Of a DNA stretch of 64,000 nt, positions 41,285 through 53,238 are shown in pieces. Where the stretch lies: contig OZ025868.1 of NCBI GenBank assembly GCA_964019415.1, positions 1,356,001 to 1,420,000 on the forward strand. Direction: 5' to 3'. The DNA comes from Ianthella basta (taxonomy: Eukaryota; Porifera; Demospongiae; Verongiida; Ianthellidae). The notes beneath the pieces were generated by a model. That model was not told where the DNA came from and made no database searches. It was given only the letters and a program-made list of their open reading frames with translations. Each line of letters begins with the position of its first letter. Within the stretch, counting starts at the first letter, position 1. Both the position numbers and the translations under genes were made by a program.

Positions 41285-42921
41285 GCGTGTGTGTGTGCAT
41301 GCGTGCATGTGAACAGGTAGATGTGAGAGTGTATTCTTTATAGTGTTCTAGCTGTTGTTTGTGGACCTAGTCTGGATGCATTGTACAAACATTGCTCCTG
41401 CTTGTAAGGACGTGTAATCATGGGCCGATGATCAACGGCCCGGGGTTGCTGTGAGGGAGCACTAAGGCAATCACAAACTGTGTACAGACACTTATATAGG
41501 ATACAAGACAACATAACAAAGAAAGACAAAGCGATGTTCGGCCTGCGCTACTGAGAATACATTCATAGTAATACACTAATAAGCATGACATAAAAATCAA
41601 CACGTACAAAAACAAGTGGCAGTCATGTGACATTAAGCCAACACTCAGCTTATAGTCTTGCTTGCTAGACTACACTCAGCTCTGTTACAGACACTTGCAT
41701 GTGTAAAACTCTTTGGTCACTATCGAGTGTGTACATGTAAGTACGTAACACGTCCATCACAATCCAGTGCTGGTCACTTTGTACTGTACCCACTAAGTGA
41801 GGTTGTAGGAGTGCTTGTTTAGTGTTACTGAACCATTCAACATTAGGGGCAGTTTCAACACCAAAGTGATGTATTATGTACAGTGGCTGACACACACAAC
41901 ATCACTTAGCATTTCTGGTGTTTTATGTTTGCCTTCACCCATTAGTGTCAGTAGTGCCTGACTTACTATACCCATAACCTGCAGCCCTGTCCATCTGATC
42001 CACAGCCTCACCCACTGACCTCCTCGCAGCGGTGATTGCACTTGGTGCTGCTCTGTCCCTTGTCACTGTTCTCCTTGCTGTGGCCATTGTCATCATTGTG
42101 CTGCTGTCCATACGTGAGTCGCACTACACTAGCACACACACTGTACATTAGAGGGTGTAATGTTGGCTATACGTAGCTAGTGACACTATTATTATAGACC
42201 CAGATATATAGGTCAACTGGTATATGTGCTTGTACCTCTATAGCACTCAACAGTTGGCAATCTGCTGTACAAGTTCACTATGCCTTCATTCCACTGAACC
42301 ACCATACCTTTCGCATATGGGTTTTACTTTACAGGACGAACTGGACTAGACTCGATGACTCACTTATACTTATGAAATCAGGGTTGTTCATTATGGGACC
42401 TATATATACTTAACAATACAAAGGCTACAACACAATAGGGATGCTGTTTGCTGTCCTTCTCAATCAACACACTATCAATAGTTTACTTTAAAGCTTGTGG
42501 GTTAAATTATTCATGGATGCATATGGCTCATGAACTGTGATAGTTTAGTCCTGAAATAATTATACATACATCCAACTGTAAATGGCATATAAAATATACT
42601 CTAAGCAGAAATTGTGCTTTTGGCTAATAAAGCAAGATTCACTGCACATAGCTACATGTGTACATCAGACTCATTGGTGATCTCTTCTTCTGTTGTTTTG
42701 TAGGAATTCAGAAGTTGTCTTCAATCTCGGCGGGTATGAAAAGTCCACAGTCCCATTATGATGATGTGGATTTGGGACTTCACAGCCATCTAAAGACCAG
42801 TACCAAAACCACATCTGAGCCTCAATATGAGGTGTGTGGAGGGGGTGTGACTAGCACTGATCTTGTAATGGAGGAGAACCCTGCTTATCAGTCAGTGGAT
42901 GTAGCAGCTGCAAAGTCATGA
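38114..42921 (+). CDS. Family I receptor, copy 2: 3 Ig + 4 FN3 + TM + tyrosine tail (799 aa)
   Basis: Exons: 38114-38171, 38277-38597, 38671-38946, 39062-39325, 39423-39716, 39910-40013, 40094-40247, 40387-40674, 40899-41213, 42006-42113, 42704-42921 (2400 nt). Same architecture and phases as the copy at 19492. The second Ig exon is one codon longer and the ninth one codon shorter, giving the same length. The first intron again has a GC donor. Ig1 keeps FRC, the core Trp (VWDIAP) and VLCSA. The TM has ALSLVTVLLAVAIVIIVLL. The tail has SHYDDV, PQYEV and ENPAYQ. Substitutions relative to copy 1 are scattered over the Ig and FN3 exons. It is probably a functional cell-surface receptor. Confidence 0.88.
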
Positions 42922-43749
42922 ACACAGTCATGTATTAGCCACTTAACTGTGTGGACAAGTGTCAAGTGTGCAGCCATCTGCTATATTATATCTGTTTCAA
43001 TGATAGTATATAAATTGGACTATGTGTGTGTGTACATTGTGTATGTGTGCGTGCGTGCATGTGCATGCACATGCTTTCTTTCAAATTTCTCTTTGAAATT
43101 TTCACTTTTATACCACTATCGCTCATGACTTAGGTAACTATAATTCTTTCTAATATATTGTCCCAGTTCAGATTTGAATCTGGACTTGATTGTCAAAGCT
43201 TGCATAGCAACATGTAACCATTAGATGCACAAGATGTGCAACCTACTGTGCTGTCTGTGATGGCAACAAGTGATTGCCTTCTCCCTAGCTATAGTCAACC
43301 TACAAACGTACAAAGTTGGAAGAGCCAAGGTATCACTTGTGGTAGCAGCTAGTCACCCTGCAATCCATCTGTCCGTATAAATAATGATGTGCACCAGTAG
43401 CTAATAAAAGCAGCAGTTTGTGGCTCTTCCATAACTATAGGATGACTATAGGGGAGTCAATCACTGGTCAATGTTCATGCAATATGACTCCAACTTTTCA
43501 GTATCATTGAGGCACTAATGGTATATTAGTGTAGCTACGTCACAGGCTGGCTGTTACATTCCAGATAATCTCCCAAGTAATACTGTAGCTACCTCCAATC
43601 ATGAATCTATTTGGTTATGCGTGCATGCACTATGACACGCGCGACTCGTCGCGTGTGGTGAAAGGGAGTGCGTGTGCATATACGTAGCTATACAGGCCCT
43701 AGCTCCATCCAAAGATCTGCTTAGCACGTCTCTCTTTCCAGATAGAGTG
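42922..43749. other. Intergenic region between family I copy 2 and family II copy 2
   Basis: It matches 24418-25231. Candidate AATAAA at 43403-43408 inside the inverted repeat GGAAGAGCCA (43318) / TGGCTCTTCC (43421). The GC palindrome is at 43635-43656. Confidence 0.6.
43635..43656. promoter_or_regulatory. GC-rich palindrome upstream of family II copy 2
   Basis: Same sequence as at 25118, ending 93 bp before the start codon. Confidence 0.5.
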
Positions 43750-46700
43750 ATGACTACAGCATCCTCGCCTCAATGTAATCTCCTCATCATTGCAGGTAGG
43801 CCGGTGGAGCACACACTACTCCTTCCTCGATTGTCCTTGTGCGTTCTGCATGAAATGCACGGCCAGAGTGGAGAAAGGTGCCGTTGTGCTAAAATTGAAT
43901 AGGTCGGCTTGTCTGGCATTAACCATGAATCGTTCGCCTATTCCTAGCTGTGGTTGTCGCTTCAGTGGCTCAAACAGTCACCATCGACCCCGTGGGAGCT
44001 GTCACTGCTGTGGAAGGAAGCACCCTCACCATCACCTGCACTCACACGGATGGAACGACTACTGGAGCTGCCATCCTCCTTCGCCAAAACGGTGTACAGT
44101 TAACAGGAGACAACCTTCCTCCTACTACAGTGAGTGATGCGACGCGTGTCTTCCACTTACCTGTGGACAGAATGAAGGACGGCAACACCTACGACTGTAT
44201 ATCAAATTTCAATCCCGGGGAGTCTCCAGATATAACCTTGACTGTTGCCTGTGAGTGGAATGGATAGGACATGCTTAAGTTAATTGAGTCGTGTTTCCTT
44301 GCATTGTACTACTTCAGCAGCTCTTACTGAATGGGCCCTGAGCTGCTGTCAAATTAGCTAGTTTGGTACCTGTAGGACATGCCACCTACTCGTGTGTGGT
44401 CACTGATGTGCTGTGGCAACATGACTGAACTGTGTCCTTCTGTTGTAGATCCCCCTCAGTTCTCACCAACCACTGCCACTGCAACACCTACAGAAGGGGA
44501 CCTGTTCATGTTCTCTCTTTCCATTGATGCCAACCCACCTCCTGCCATTGACAACATAACATTCGATGGTACACTTGTCAATGACACAAGGTTCACTGTC
44601 ACTGGTACTAGTTTGACTATTGCTGACGTCACTCGTAATGACAGTGGAGTGTACCAGATTACAGCAAGCAATGTTGCAGGATCTGACTCCTTTACTCTGA
44701 CTGTGGATGTGTACTGTGAGTGTGTGTGCATGTGCAATACGGTATGCTTGTTACATGCACCATAATGTCTCTCTATTCTCTAAACATGTGTACTTTACAT
44801 TTTGTGCAGACCCTCCAGAGTTCACTGTCCCAAGTCAGAATTTTACAAGGTTTGCTACAGGAGAGTCCTTTACATTTGACTGCACTCCCAGTGGTGGCAA
44901 CCCAGCAGTGTACAGTTACACATTCCGAAAGGGAAGTATTGTTGTAACAGAAGGAGTGAGTGGGTCAGTTCTCACCATCAACCCAGTTGTGAGGGGCAGT
45001 AGAGGAGTGTACACGTGTGAAGCCAGCAATGCTGTTGGCATGGCAACAGTGTCTTGGAATCTGTTTATAAATGGTAAGCAATCCAGACAATTTGAAGAGT
45101 GGTACGCAGCCGACAGCAGATGACTCTTGCTTTCTTTCCTAATCATGTAGTTCCCCCCACAATACCACTGAGCCCAAGAGTGGTAGACCTCATGCCCTTC
45201 TCAGCCACCCTACAGTGGGACCCTCCCTCTGACAACGGAGGCTCCTCCCTCCCCCTCACCTACATTGTCACCCTCACCAACACCTCCATCTTCCTCCACT
45301 TCTCCAACATCACCTCCACCTCCCACCTCCTGACCAACCTCCAACACAGCACACAGTACAGCTGGTCAGTACAGGCCATGAATGAGTATGGTTCAAGCCC
45401 TTCAGCTGTGAACACTTTCACTACAGTTGACTCGGGTGTGTACGTGGTGTCTTATAGCAGTGGATATTCACGTACCTTTGTATAATGCATTGAATAGTGT
45501 GTAGGAAGTGCTTTCTACAGCTGTGTACCTGTCATGTACTCTCCACATTTGCATACTTGCCCCTCCAGTCCCCATCATTGACAGTGTGGAGGTAGCAGTG
45601 CTCAGTCTGTTTGAGGTGGAGGTGAACATCTCTCTGCTCACCAACGGAGGACAGAGTGTGACACAGTACACAGTGAGTGGGTGTCTAGTGTGCAATTGGA
45701 GTATGCATAAATTATGCCATCATGGGTGCCATGGAGAGATTAAATGCCATACCTCTCTGTACTGTAGGTTGAAGTGAGAGGGGGAAACTACTCATTTCCC
45801 AGTTCAGAGCAGATGCAGGTCTCATTACTTGTCAACCAACTGAGTGTGAACTTCACCAAGGGAGAGAGATTCACTGTGAGGGCATTTGCAGTGAACGCAG
45901 TGGGGACCAGTGACCCAGTGTCTGCGGAAGTGGTTGTTCCTTGTGAGTGCGAACACACATGGGGCACTCAAAGATGAAAACTGTGTATTTTGTGTGACTT
46001 TGCCTCGCATCTGTTCTTCTCCCATATGTAGTCCCTCCCAACATCACTGCTCCCCCAACCGAACTAAATTCTACTGTCGTCCCACTGTGCTGTGGAGGAG
46101 TACAGCTCAACTTGGCCAACCCAGATAACCCAATAGATGTCACAGTCTTTGTTCACGACACCCTCCACCCTACCAACCAGGTTGTGAGGGACAGAGACTT
46201 CCTCTACATCATGGGACTGCAGGCTGGCACAGAGTACTCACTCAACATCACTCTAACCAACATATTGGGAACAGTATGGGTCAACACTACAGTCAGACCT
46301 CTCCTTGGTGAGGTGATTTGCAAATAGCATCATGCACATGCCTGACGTTTGTTATTACAAGTTCATCCTGCTTCCTCCATCTCAACCCCTCCACCCCACA
46401 AGTGACCCTCACCCCCACTGCTGGTAGTCTGAGGGTCCAACTGACTACCATGTACTCCGGTACCAGGGAGAGCACCCTCCAGTACTCCATCTCAACGTCA
46501 ACATCACCTCGCAGCAGACGGCAGACAGGACAGCAGACCCTCCCTGTTACCAACCTGACCACTCCCGTCAGTGGTAGTGAGGAGGTAGCCCTTGATCCAG
46601 GGACCTACTCTGTCACTGTCACTGTCACTAACCAACATGGTGACACCACGTCTGTACCCCAGGAGGTGACTGTACCAGGTTGGCCTGTCACAACTCTCAC

Positions 46701-47374
46701 CAAACATGTACATGCATACCTGCATACCTATCAGTACTATCATGTAATAGCCTAAGCACACCAAAGAGTGTCTCTTCCTCCAGCTACACTTGACAACACC
46801 CCTCTCATCATTGGTGTGGTGGTGGCTGTTGTCATAGTGTTCCTCCTTGCCATCCTGGTTGGCTTCATCATCATACTGGTGTGCATGAAGCGTCTGAACA
46901 CAGGTAAGGGCAAGTGGGGATAGGGAGATAATGCACCCCCTCACTGAACATGTGTAGACAGCAGTGTATATATTCGCTCAGTGGTTGGTTTACCTTGCAC
47001 AACCCATTTGAAATGTTGCAGTTGAACCATATGAATACAAAATTATAAAAAAAATTATAATATATATTGCTGCTGTCATCTATCCACTTTCCTTCCCCCA
47101 TCCAGTGAGGTGCTGCAAATCAGGTTCATCTTACGATGATGTTAAAGTAGAATTGAAAGGAATCCATTCCCAAATTGAGGATGTGCAGTTGGAACCGAAC
47201 CCAGCCTATGGAGTGGTGCCATTATCCAATGCCCCAACTGAGCCTCAGCCGTATGAGGAGTTCGTACCAGGGGGCGTGACCAGTGATGATGTCACAATGG
47301 AGGAGAACCCTGCATATCAGCCAACAGTAGACACAATATCTGAATCCCATACAGGAGAGCCTGATTATCTTTAG
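43750..47374 (+). CDS. Family II receptor, copy 2: 3 Ig + 4 FN3 + TM + long tail (794 aa)
   Basis: Exons: 43750-43795, 43948-44250, 44449-44715, 44810-45073, 45151-45435, 45569-45672, 45768-45942, 46032-46307, 46403-46678, 46784-46903, 47106-47374 (2385 nt). The signal peptide is split by intron 1 (MTTASSPQCNLLIIA then AVVVASVA). Ig domains about 17-116, 117-205, 206-293; FN3 294-388, 389-481, 482-573, 574-665; TM about 674-699; tail 706-794 with SSYDDV, two NPAY, QPYEEF and C-terminal EPDYL. Exon 9 has lost 19 bp that include the usual acceptor; AAG at 46400-46402 restores the frame at a cost of 7 residues, so this junction is uncertain. RSRR occurs in FN3-4. It is a predicted plasma-membrane receptor with signalling tyrosines. 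Confidence 0.8.
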
Positions 47375-48313
47375 TAATGTTTAACTGCAGTGCATTATAA
47401 TTAAGGTTCATGTATGTATCAATATTATTGCTTTTATTCATTTTTGCACTCTTTCTTCAGTTAATGTGTGTACAGAGTTAAACATTGTATGATGTGTAAA
47501 TGTGTGCATGCACATGCTTTCTTTTAATTTTTTCACACTTATACCACTATCATCCATGATTTAACTATAATGATTTCAGATATTTTGTCCCAGTTGAGAT
47601 TTGGCTCTGGACTTGCAATTGATTGTCAGAGAGTGCATAACAACATGTAACCATAGATGCACAAGATGTGCAACCCACTGTGTGCTGTCTATGATGGCAT
47701 CAAGTGATTGCCTTCTCCCTAATCAACCTACAAACCTATAAAGTTGGAAGAGCCAAGTACAGCTATCTTGTCTCTCCGTCATCACCCTGCCATCTCTCCC
47801 CCTTCATCTTCATCTCACTCTCACTTTCTCGTTAGTCCTTCCAATGCACCTTTCTACTCCAACTGAACTGACCTCCACTGACATCCCAGTGTGCTGTGGA
47901 GGTGTACAGCTCAACTTGGCCAACCCAGATAACCCAATAGATGTCACAGTCCTTGTTGACAACACCTTCCACCCTGCCAACCAGATTGTGAGGGACAGAG
48001 ACTTCCTCTACATCATGGGACTGCAGGCTGGCACAGAGTACTCACTCAGAATTGCTCTGTCCAATGTATTAATTTTGGAACACTGTGGATCATTGCTACA
48101 TGTGCAGTCAGACCTCTCCTTGGTGAAAAGGTACAAGGCACATAAGACCTTTGTGCAACTAGATTCATGGTTGTGTGGTAGACAACCATGAATCTATTAA
48201 GTTATGCGTGCACACTGACGCGCGAGTTAGCGCGTGCGGTGAAAAGGAGTAGCTACGTACACAAGCTACGTGCGTATAGCTACGGGTCTAGCTCTCTTAC
48301 CAAATTCAGAGTG
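47375..48313. other. Intergenic region between family II copies 2 and 3, with orphan FN3 exon
   Basis: It contains the recurring block (about 47586-47750), then an isolated exon-8-like FN3 sequence at 47836-48115 (PVCCGGVQLNLANPDNPIDV...). The acceptor is intact but the 3' part is decayed and the donor is GTGAAA. The GC palindrome is at 48216-48238. The exon is left over from unequal exchange. Confidence 0.65.
48216..48238. promoter_or_regulatory. GC-rich palindrome upstream of family II copy 3
   Basis: ACGCGCGAGTTAGCGCGTG, a variant of the palindrome in front of copies 1 and 2 in which both arms are changed; same spacing to the ATG. Confidence 0.5.
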
Positions 48314-51300
48314 ATGATTGCAGAGACGTCATCTTACAGTAATGTCCTCATCATCGCAGGTAGGCTGGTAGAGCACATTTAACTCCTTCCTCCATTACTC
48401 TTGTAAGGTAAAGTACGGGGTTTCCGAACACTGCGCCGCGCTCCGTCTGCATTCGAAGGAACAGCTTCTCGTTGTGTCAGTTTATACATTGACTCTTGTG
48501 CTAACTGCATGCAGGAACGGAAGCTATTCTACTGAGTGCAGGCGAAACGCGGCCCCCTGTTCGGAAACCCCGTCTTGTTCGGAACCCCCCTCCCCTACCT
48601 TACCTTCTGCATGTGGTGCACGGGCAGAGTGGAGAAAGGTGCCGTTGTGCTAAAAATGAATAGGTCGGCTTGTCTGGCATTAACCATGAATCGTTCGCCT
48701 ATTCCTAGCTGTGGTTGTCGCTTCAGTGGCTCAAACAGTCACCATCGACCCTGTGGGAGCTGTCACTGCTGTGGAAGGAAGCAACCTCACCATCACCTGC
48801 ACTCACACGGATGGAACGACTTCTGGAGTAGGTCTCCTTCTTCGTCTAAACGGTGTACCGTTACCAGCAGGCAGCATTCCTCCTAATACAGTGACTGATG
48901 CGATGCGTGTCTTCCACCTACCTGTGGACAGAGCGAAGAACGGCAACACCTACGACTGTAGCTCAGCCCTTACTGCAGGGGTGTCTGCAGATATAACCTT
49001 GACTGTTACCTGTGAGTGGACTAGGTGGGACACACTTCAGTTAATTGGGTTGTGTTTCATTGCCCTTTAGCCTTTCAGCTAGCTAGCTCTTGCTGAATGG
49101 GGCCCTGAGCTACTGTGAAAATAGCTAGTTTGGTATCTGTAGGATGAGTCAGGCCTACTCCTGTACATGTGGTCATTGATGTGCGGTACCAATGTGAGTG
49201 AACTGTGTACGTCCTTCTGCTGTAGATCCCCCTCAGTTCTCACCAACCACTGCCACTGCAACACCTACAGAAGGGGACCAGTTCATGCTCTCTCTTTCCA
49301 TTGATGCCAACCCAACTCCAACCATTGACAACATAACATTCAATGGTACACTTGTCAATGGCACAAGGTTCACTGTCACTGCTACTAGTTTGACTATTGC
49401 TGACGTCACTCGTAATGACAGTGGAGTGTACCAGATTACAACAAGCAATGTTTTAGGACCTGGCACCTTCACTCTGACTGTGGATGTGTACTGTGAGTGT
49501 GTGTGCATGTGCAATATGGTATGTTTATTACCCCGTAATGTCTCCCTATTCTCTGAACATGTGTACTTTACGTACGTTTTGTGCAGACCCTCCAGAGTTT
49601 GCTGTCCCAAGTCAGAATGTGACAAGAAATGCTGCACAAAATGAGTCCTTTACATTTGACTGCACTCCCAGTGGTGGCAACCCAGCAGTGTACAGTTACA
49701 CATTCCGAAAGGGAAGTGTTGTTGTAACAGAAGGAGTGAGTGGGTCAGTTCTCACCATCAACCCAGTTGTGGGGAGCAGTAGAGGAGTGTACACGTGTGA
49801 AGTCAACAACACTGTTGGCATAGCAACGGTGTCTCGGAACCTGTTCATAAATGGTGAGCAATACAGACAATTTGAAGGGAGCGCAACCGACAGCAAATGA
49901 TTCTTGCTTACTTTCCTAATCATGTAGTTCCCCCCGCATTGCCACTGAACCCAAGAGTGGCAGACCTCATGCCCTTCTCAGCCACCCTCCAGTGGGACCC
50001 TCCCTCTGATGACGGAGGCTCCTCCTTCCCCCTCACCTACAACATCACCCTCACCAACACCTCCACCTCCCTCCTCTTCCCCAGCATCACCTCCACCTCC
50101 CACCTCCTGACCAACCTCCAACACAGCACACAGTACAACTGGTCCGTACAGGCCATGAACGAGTATGGTGCAAGCCCTTCAGCTGTGGACACCTTTAGAA
50201 CACCAGATTCAGGTGTGTAATTACACTATATGCTATATACATAATATTGAATGGTAAGGCTGTGGACACCTTCACCACAGCTGACTCAGGTGTGTACATG
50301 GCGTATAGCAGTGGATGTGCGTGTACGTACTTTGTATAATGTGTTGAATAGTGTGTAGGTAGTGCTTCTACAGATGTGTACCTGTCATGTGCTCTCCACA
50401 TTTGCATACTTGCCCCTCCTGTCATGCTAATGAATGTGAAATGATATCCCTACTTCTTCCCACAGTCCCCATCATTGACAGTGTGGAGGTAGCAGTGCTC
50501 AGTCTGTTTGAGGTGGAGGTGAACATCTCTCTGCTCACCAACGGAGGACAGAGTGTGACACAGTACACAGTGAGTGGGTGTCTAGTGTGCAATTGGAGTA
50601 TGCATAAATTATGCCATCATGGGTGCCATGGAGAGATTAAATGCCATACCTCTCTGTACTGTAGGTTGAAGTGAGAGGGGGAAACTACTCATTTCCCAGT
50701 TCAGAGCAGATGCAGGTCTCATTACTTGTCAACCAACTGAGTGTGAACTTCACCAAGGGAGAGAGATTCACTGTGAGGGCATTTGCAGTGAACGCAGTGG
50801 GGACCAGTGACCCAGTGTCTGCGGAAGTGGTTGTCCCTAGTGAGTGCGAACACATGTGGGGCATTGAAAGATAAAAAACTGTGTATTTTGTGTGACTTTG
50901 CCTCGTATCTGTTCTTCTCCCATATGTAGTCCCTCCCAATATCACTGCTCCCCCAACCGAACTGACCTCCACTGACATCCCAGTGTGCTGCGGAGGAGTA
51001 CAGCTCAACTTGGCCAACCCAGATAACTCAATAGATATTAGAGTCCTCATTGATGGCACCCTCCACCCTGCCAACCAGGTTGTGAGGGACAGAGACTTCC
51101 TCTACATCATGGGACTGCAGGCTGGCACAGAGTACTCACTCAACATTACTGTAACCAACATATTGGGAATAGTATGGGTCAACACTACAGTCAGACCTCT
51201 CCTTGGTGAGGTGATTTGCAAATAGCATCATGCACGTGCCTGACGTTTGTTATTACAAGTTTGTCCTGCTTCCTCCATCTCAACCCCTCCACCCCCAGGC

Positions 51301-52286
51301 TGTCCCTCCACCCCACAAGTGACGCTCATCCCCACTGCTGGTAGTCTGAGGGTCCAACTGACTACCATGTACCCTGGTACCAGGGAGAGCACCCTCCAGT
51401 ACTCCATCTCAACGCCAACATCACCTCGCAGCAGACGGCAGACAGGACAGCAGACCCTCCCTGTTACCGACCTGATCACTCCCGTTAGTGGTAGTGAGGA
51501 GGTAGCCCTTGATTCAGGGACCTACTCTGTCACTGTCACTGTTACTAACCAACATGGTGACACCACATCTGTACCTCAGGAGGTGACTGTACCAGGTTGG
51601 CCTGTCACAACTCTCACCAAACATGTACATGCATACCTGCATACCTATCAGTACTATCATGTAATAGCCTAAGCACACCAAAGAGTGTCTCTTCCTCCAG
51701 CTACACTTGACAACACTGCTCTCATCATTGGTGTGGTGGTGGCCGTTGTCATAGTGTTCCTCCTTGCCATCCTGGTTGGCTTCATTATCATACTGGTGTG
51801 CATGAAGTGTCCGAACACAGGTAAGGGCAAGTGGGGATAGGTAGATAATGCACTCCTCACTGAACATGTGTAGACAGCAGTGTATATATTCGCTCAGGGG
51901 TTGGTTTACCTTACACAACCCATTTGAAATGTTGCAGTTGAACCATATGAATACATAATTATAAATAATTATATATATTTCTGCTGTCATCTATCCACTT
52001 TCCTTTCCTCCTTCCAGTGAGGTGCTGCAAATCAGATTCATCTTACGATGACATTAAAGTAGAATTGAAAGGAATCCATTCCCAAATTGAGGATGTGCAG
52101 TTGGAACCGAACCCAGCCTATGGAGTGGTGCCATTATCCAATGCCCTAACTGAGCCTCAGCCGTATGAAGAGTTTGTACCAGGGGGCGTGACCAGTGATG
52201 ATGTCACAATGGAGGAGAACCCTGCATATCAGCCAACAGTAGACACAGTATCTGAATCCCATACAGGAGAGCCTGTTTACCTTTAG
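48314..52286 (+). CDS. Family II receptor, copy 3 (802 aa)
   Basis: Exons: 48314-48359, 48709-49011, 49226-49492, 49587-49853, 49928-50212, 50466-50569, 50665-50839, 50930-51205, 51299-51595, 51701-51820, 52018-52286 (2409 nt). Signal peptide MIAETSSYSNVLIIA plus AVVVASVA. Ig 17-116, 117-205, 206-294; FN3 295-389, 390-482, 483-574, 575-673; TM about 681-708; tail 714-802. RSRR lies at about 618-621 in FN3-4. The tail has SSYDDI, NPAYGV, QPYEEF, NPAYQP and EPVYL. Exons 1-5 and their introns are almost identical to copy 4, whereas exons 6 and 7 with the intron between them match copy 2, a mosaic. Intron 1 carries a MITE. Intron 5 has a duplicate of the end of exon 5 (50257-50288). Frame intact. 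Confidence 0.87.
48403..48604. mobile_element. MITE in intron 1 of family II copy 3
   Basis: The ends GTAAGGTA (48403) and TACCTTAC (48596) are inverted, as are CGGGGTTTCCGAACA (48416) and TGTTCGGAAACCCCG (48558). It is absent from the same intron in copies 1 and 2. It has no coding capacity. Confidence 0.7.
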
Positions 52287-53238
52287 TATTGTTTAACTGC
52301 AGTGCATTATAATTAAGGTTCATGTAAGTATCAATGTTATTGCTTTTATTCATTTTTGCACTCTCTCTTCAGTTAATGTGTGTATAGAGTTAAACATTGT
52401 ATTTTCAATGTAAATGATGTATAAATGTGTGTGTGCACACACTTTCTTTCAATTTTTTCACACTTATATCACTATCACCCATGCATGATTTAAACTATAA
52501 TGGTTTCAGATATCTTGTCCCAGTTGAGATTTGAATCTGGACTTGATTGTCAGAGATTGCATAGCAACATGTAACCATTAGATGCACAAGATGTGCAATC
52601 TACTGTGTGCTGTCCATGATGGCAACAAGTGATTGCCTTCTCCCTAATCAATCTACAAACCTATAAAGTTGGAAGAGCCAAGGACAGCTATCTTGTCTCC
52701 CCGCCATCACTCTGCCATCTCTCCTCCTTCATCTTCATCTCACTCTCACTTTCTCGTTAGTCCTTCCAATGCACCTTTCTACTCCAACTGAACTGACCTC
52801 CACTGACATCCCAGTGTGCTGTGGAGGTGTACAGCTCAACTTGGCCAAACCAGATAACCCAATAGATGTCACAGTCCTTGTTGACAACACCTTCCACCCT
52901 GCCAACCAGATTGTGAGGGACAGAGACTTCCTCTACATCATGGGACTGCAGGCTGGCACAGAGTACTCACTCAGAATTGCTCTGTCCAATGTATTAATTT
53001 TGGAACACTGTGGATCATTGCTACATGTGCAGTCAGACCTTTCCTTGGTGAAAAGGTACAAGGTACATAAGACCTTTGTGCAACTAGATTCATGGTTGTG
53101 TGGTAGACAACCATGAATCTATTAAGTTATGCGTGCACACTGACGCGCGAGTTAGCGCGTGCGGTGAAAAGGAGTAGCTACGTACACAAGCTACGTACGT
53201 ATAGCTACGGGTCTAGCTCTCTTACCAAATTCAGAGTG
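52287..53238. other. Intergenic region between family II copies 3 and 4, with orphan FN3 exon
   Basis: It is a near-copy of 47375-48313: recurring block at about 52515-52680, orphan FN3 exon at 52761-53045, GC palindrome at 53141-53163. Confidence 0.65.
53141..53163. promoter_or_regulatory. GC-rich palindrome upstream of family II copy 4
   Basis: Identical to the one at 48216, about 75 bp before the start codon. Confidence 0.5.

Noticed and set aside
43790..44137. His/Ser/Cys-rich 115-codon frame overlapping family II exon 2 (also at 48536 and 53518)
   Set aside because: It is a shifted frame of the Ig1 exon and its intron; the Ig frame has the conserved Cys and splice sites.
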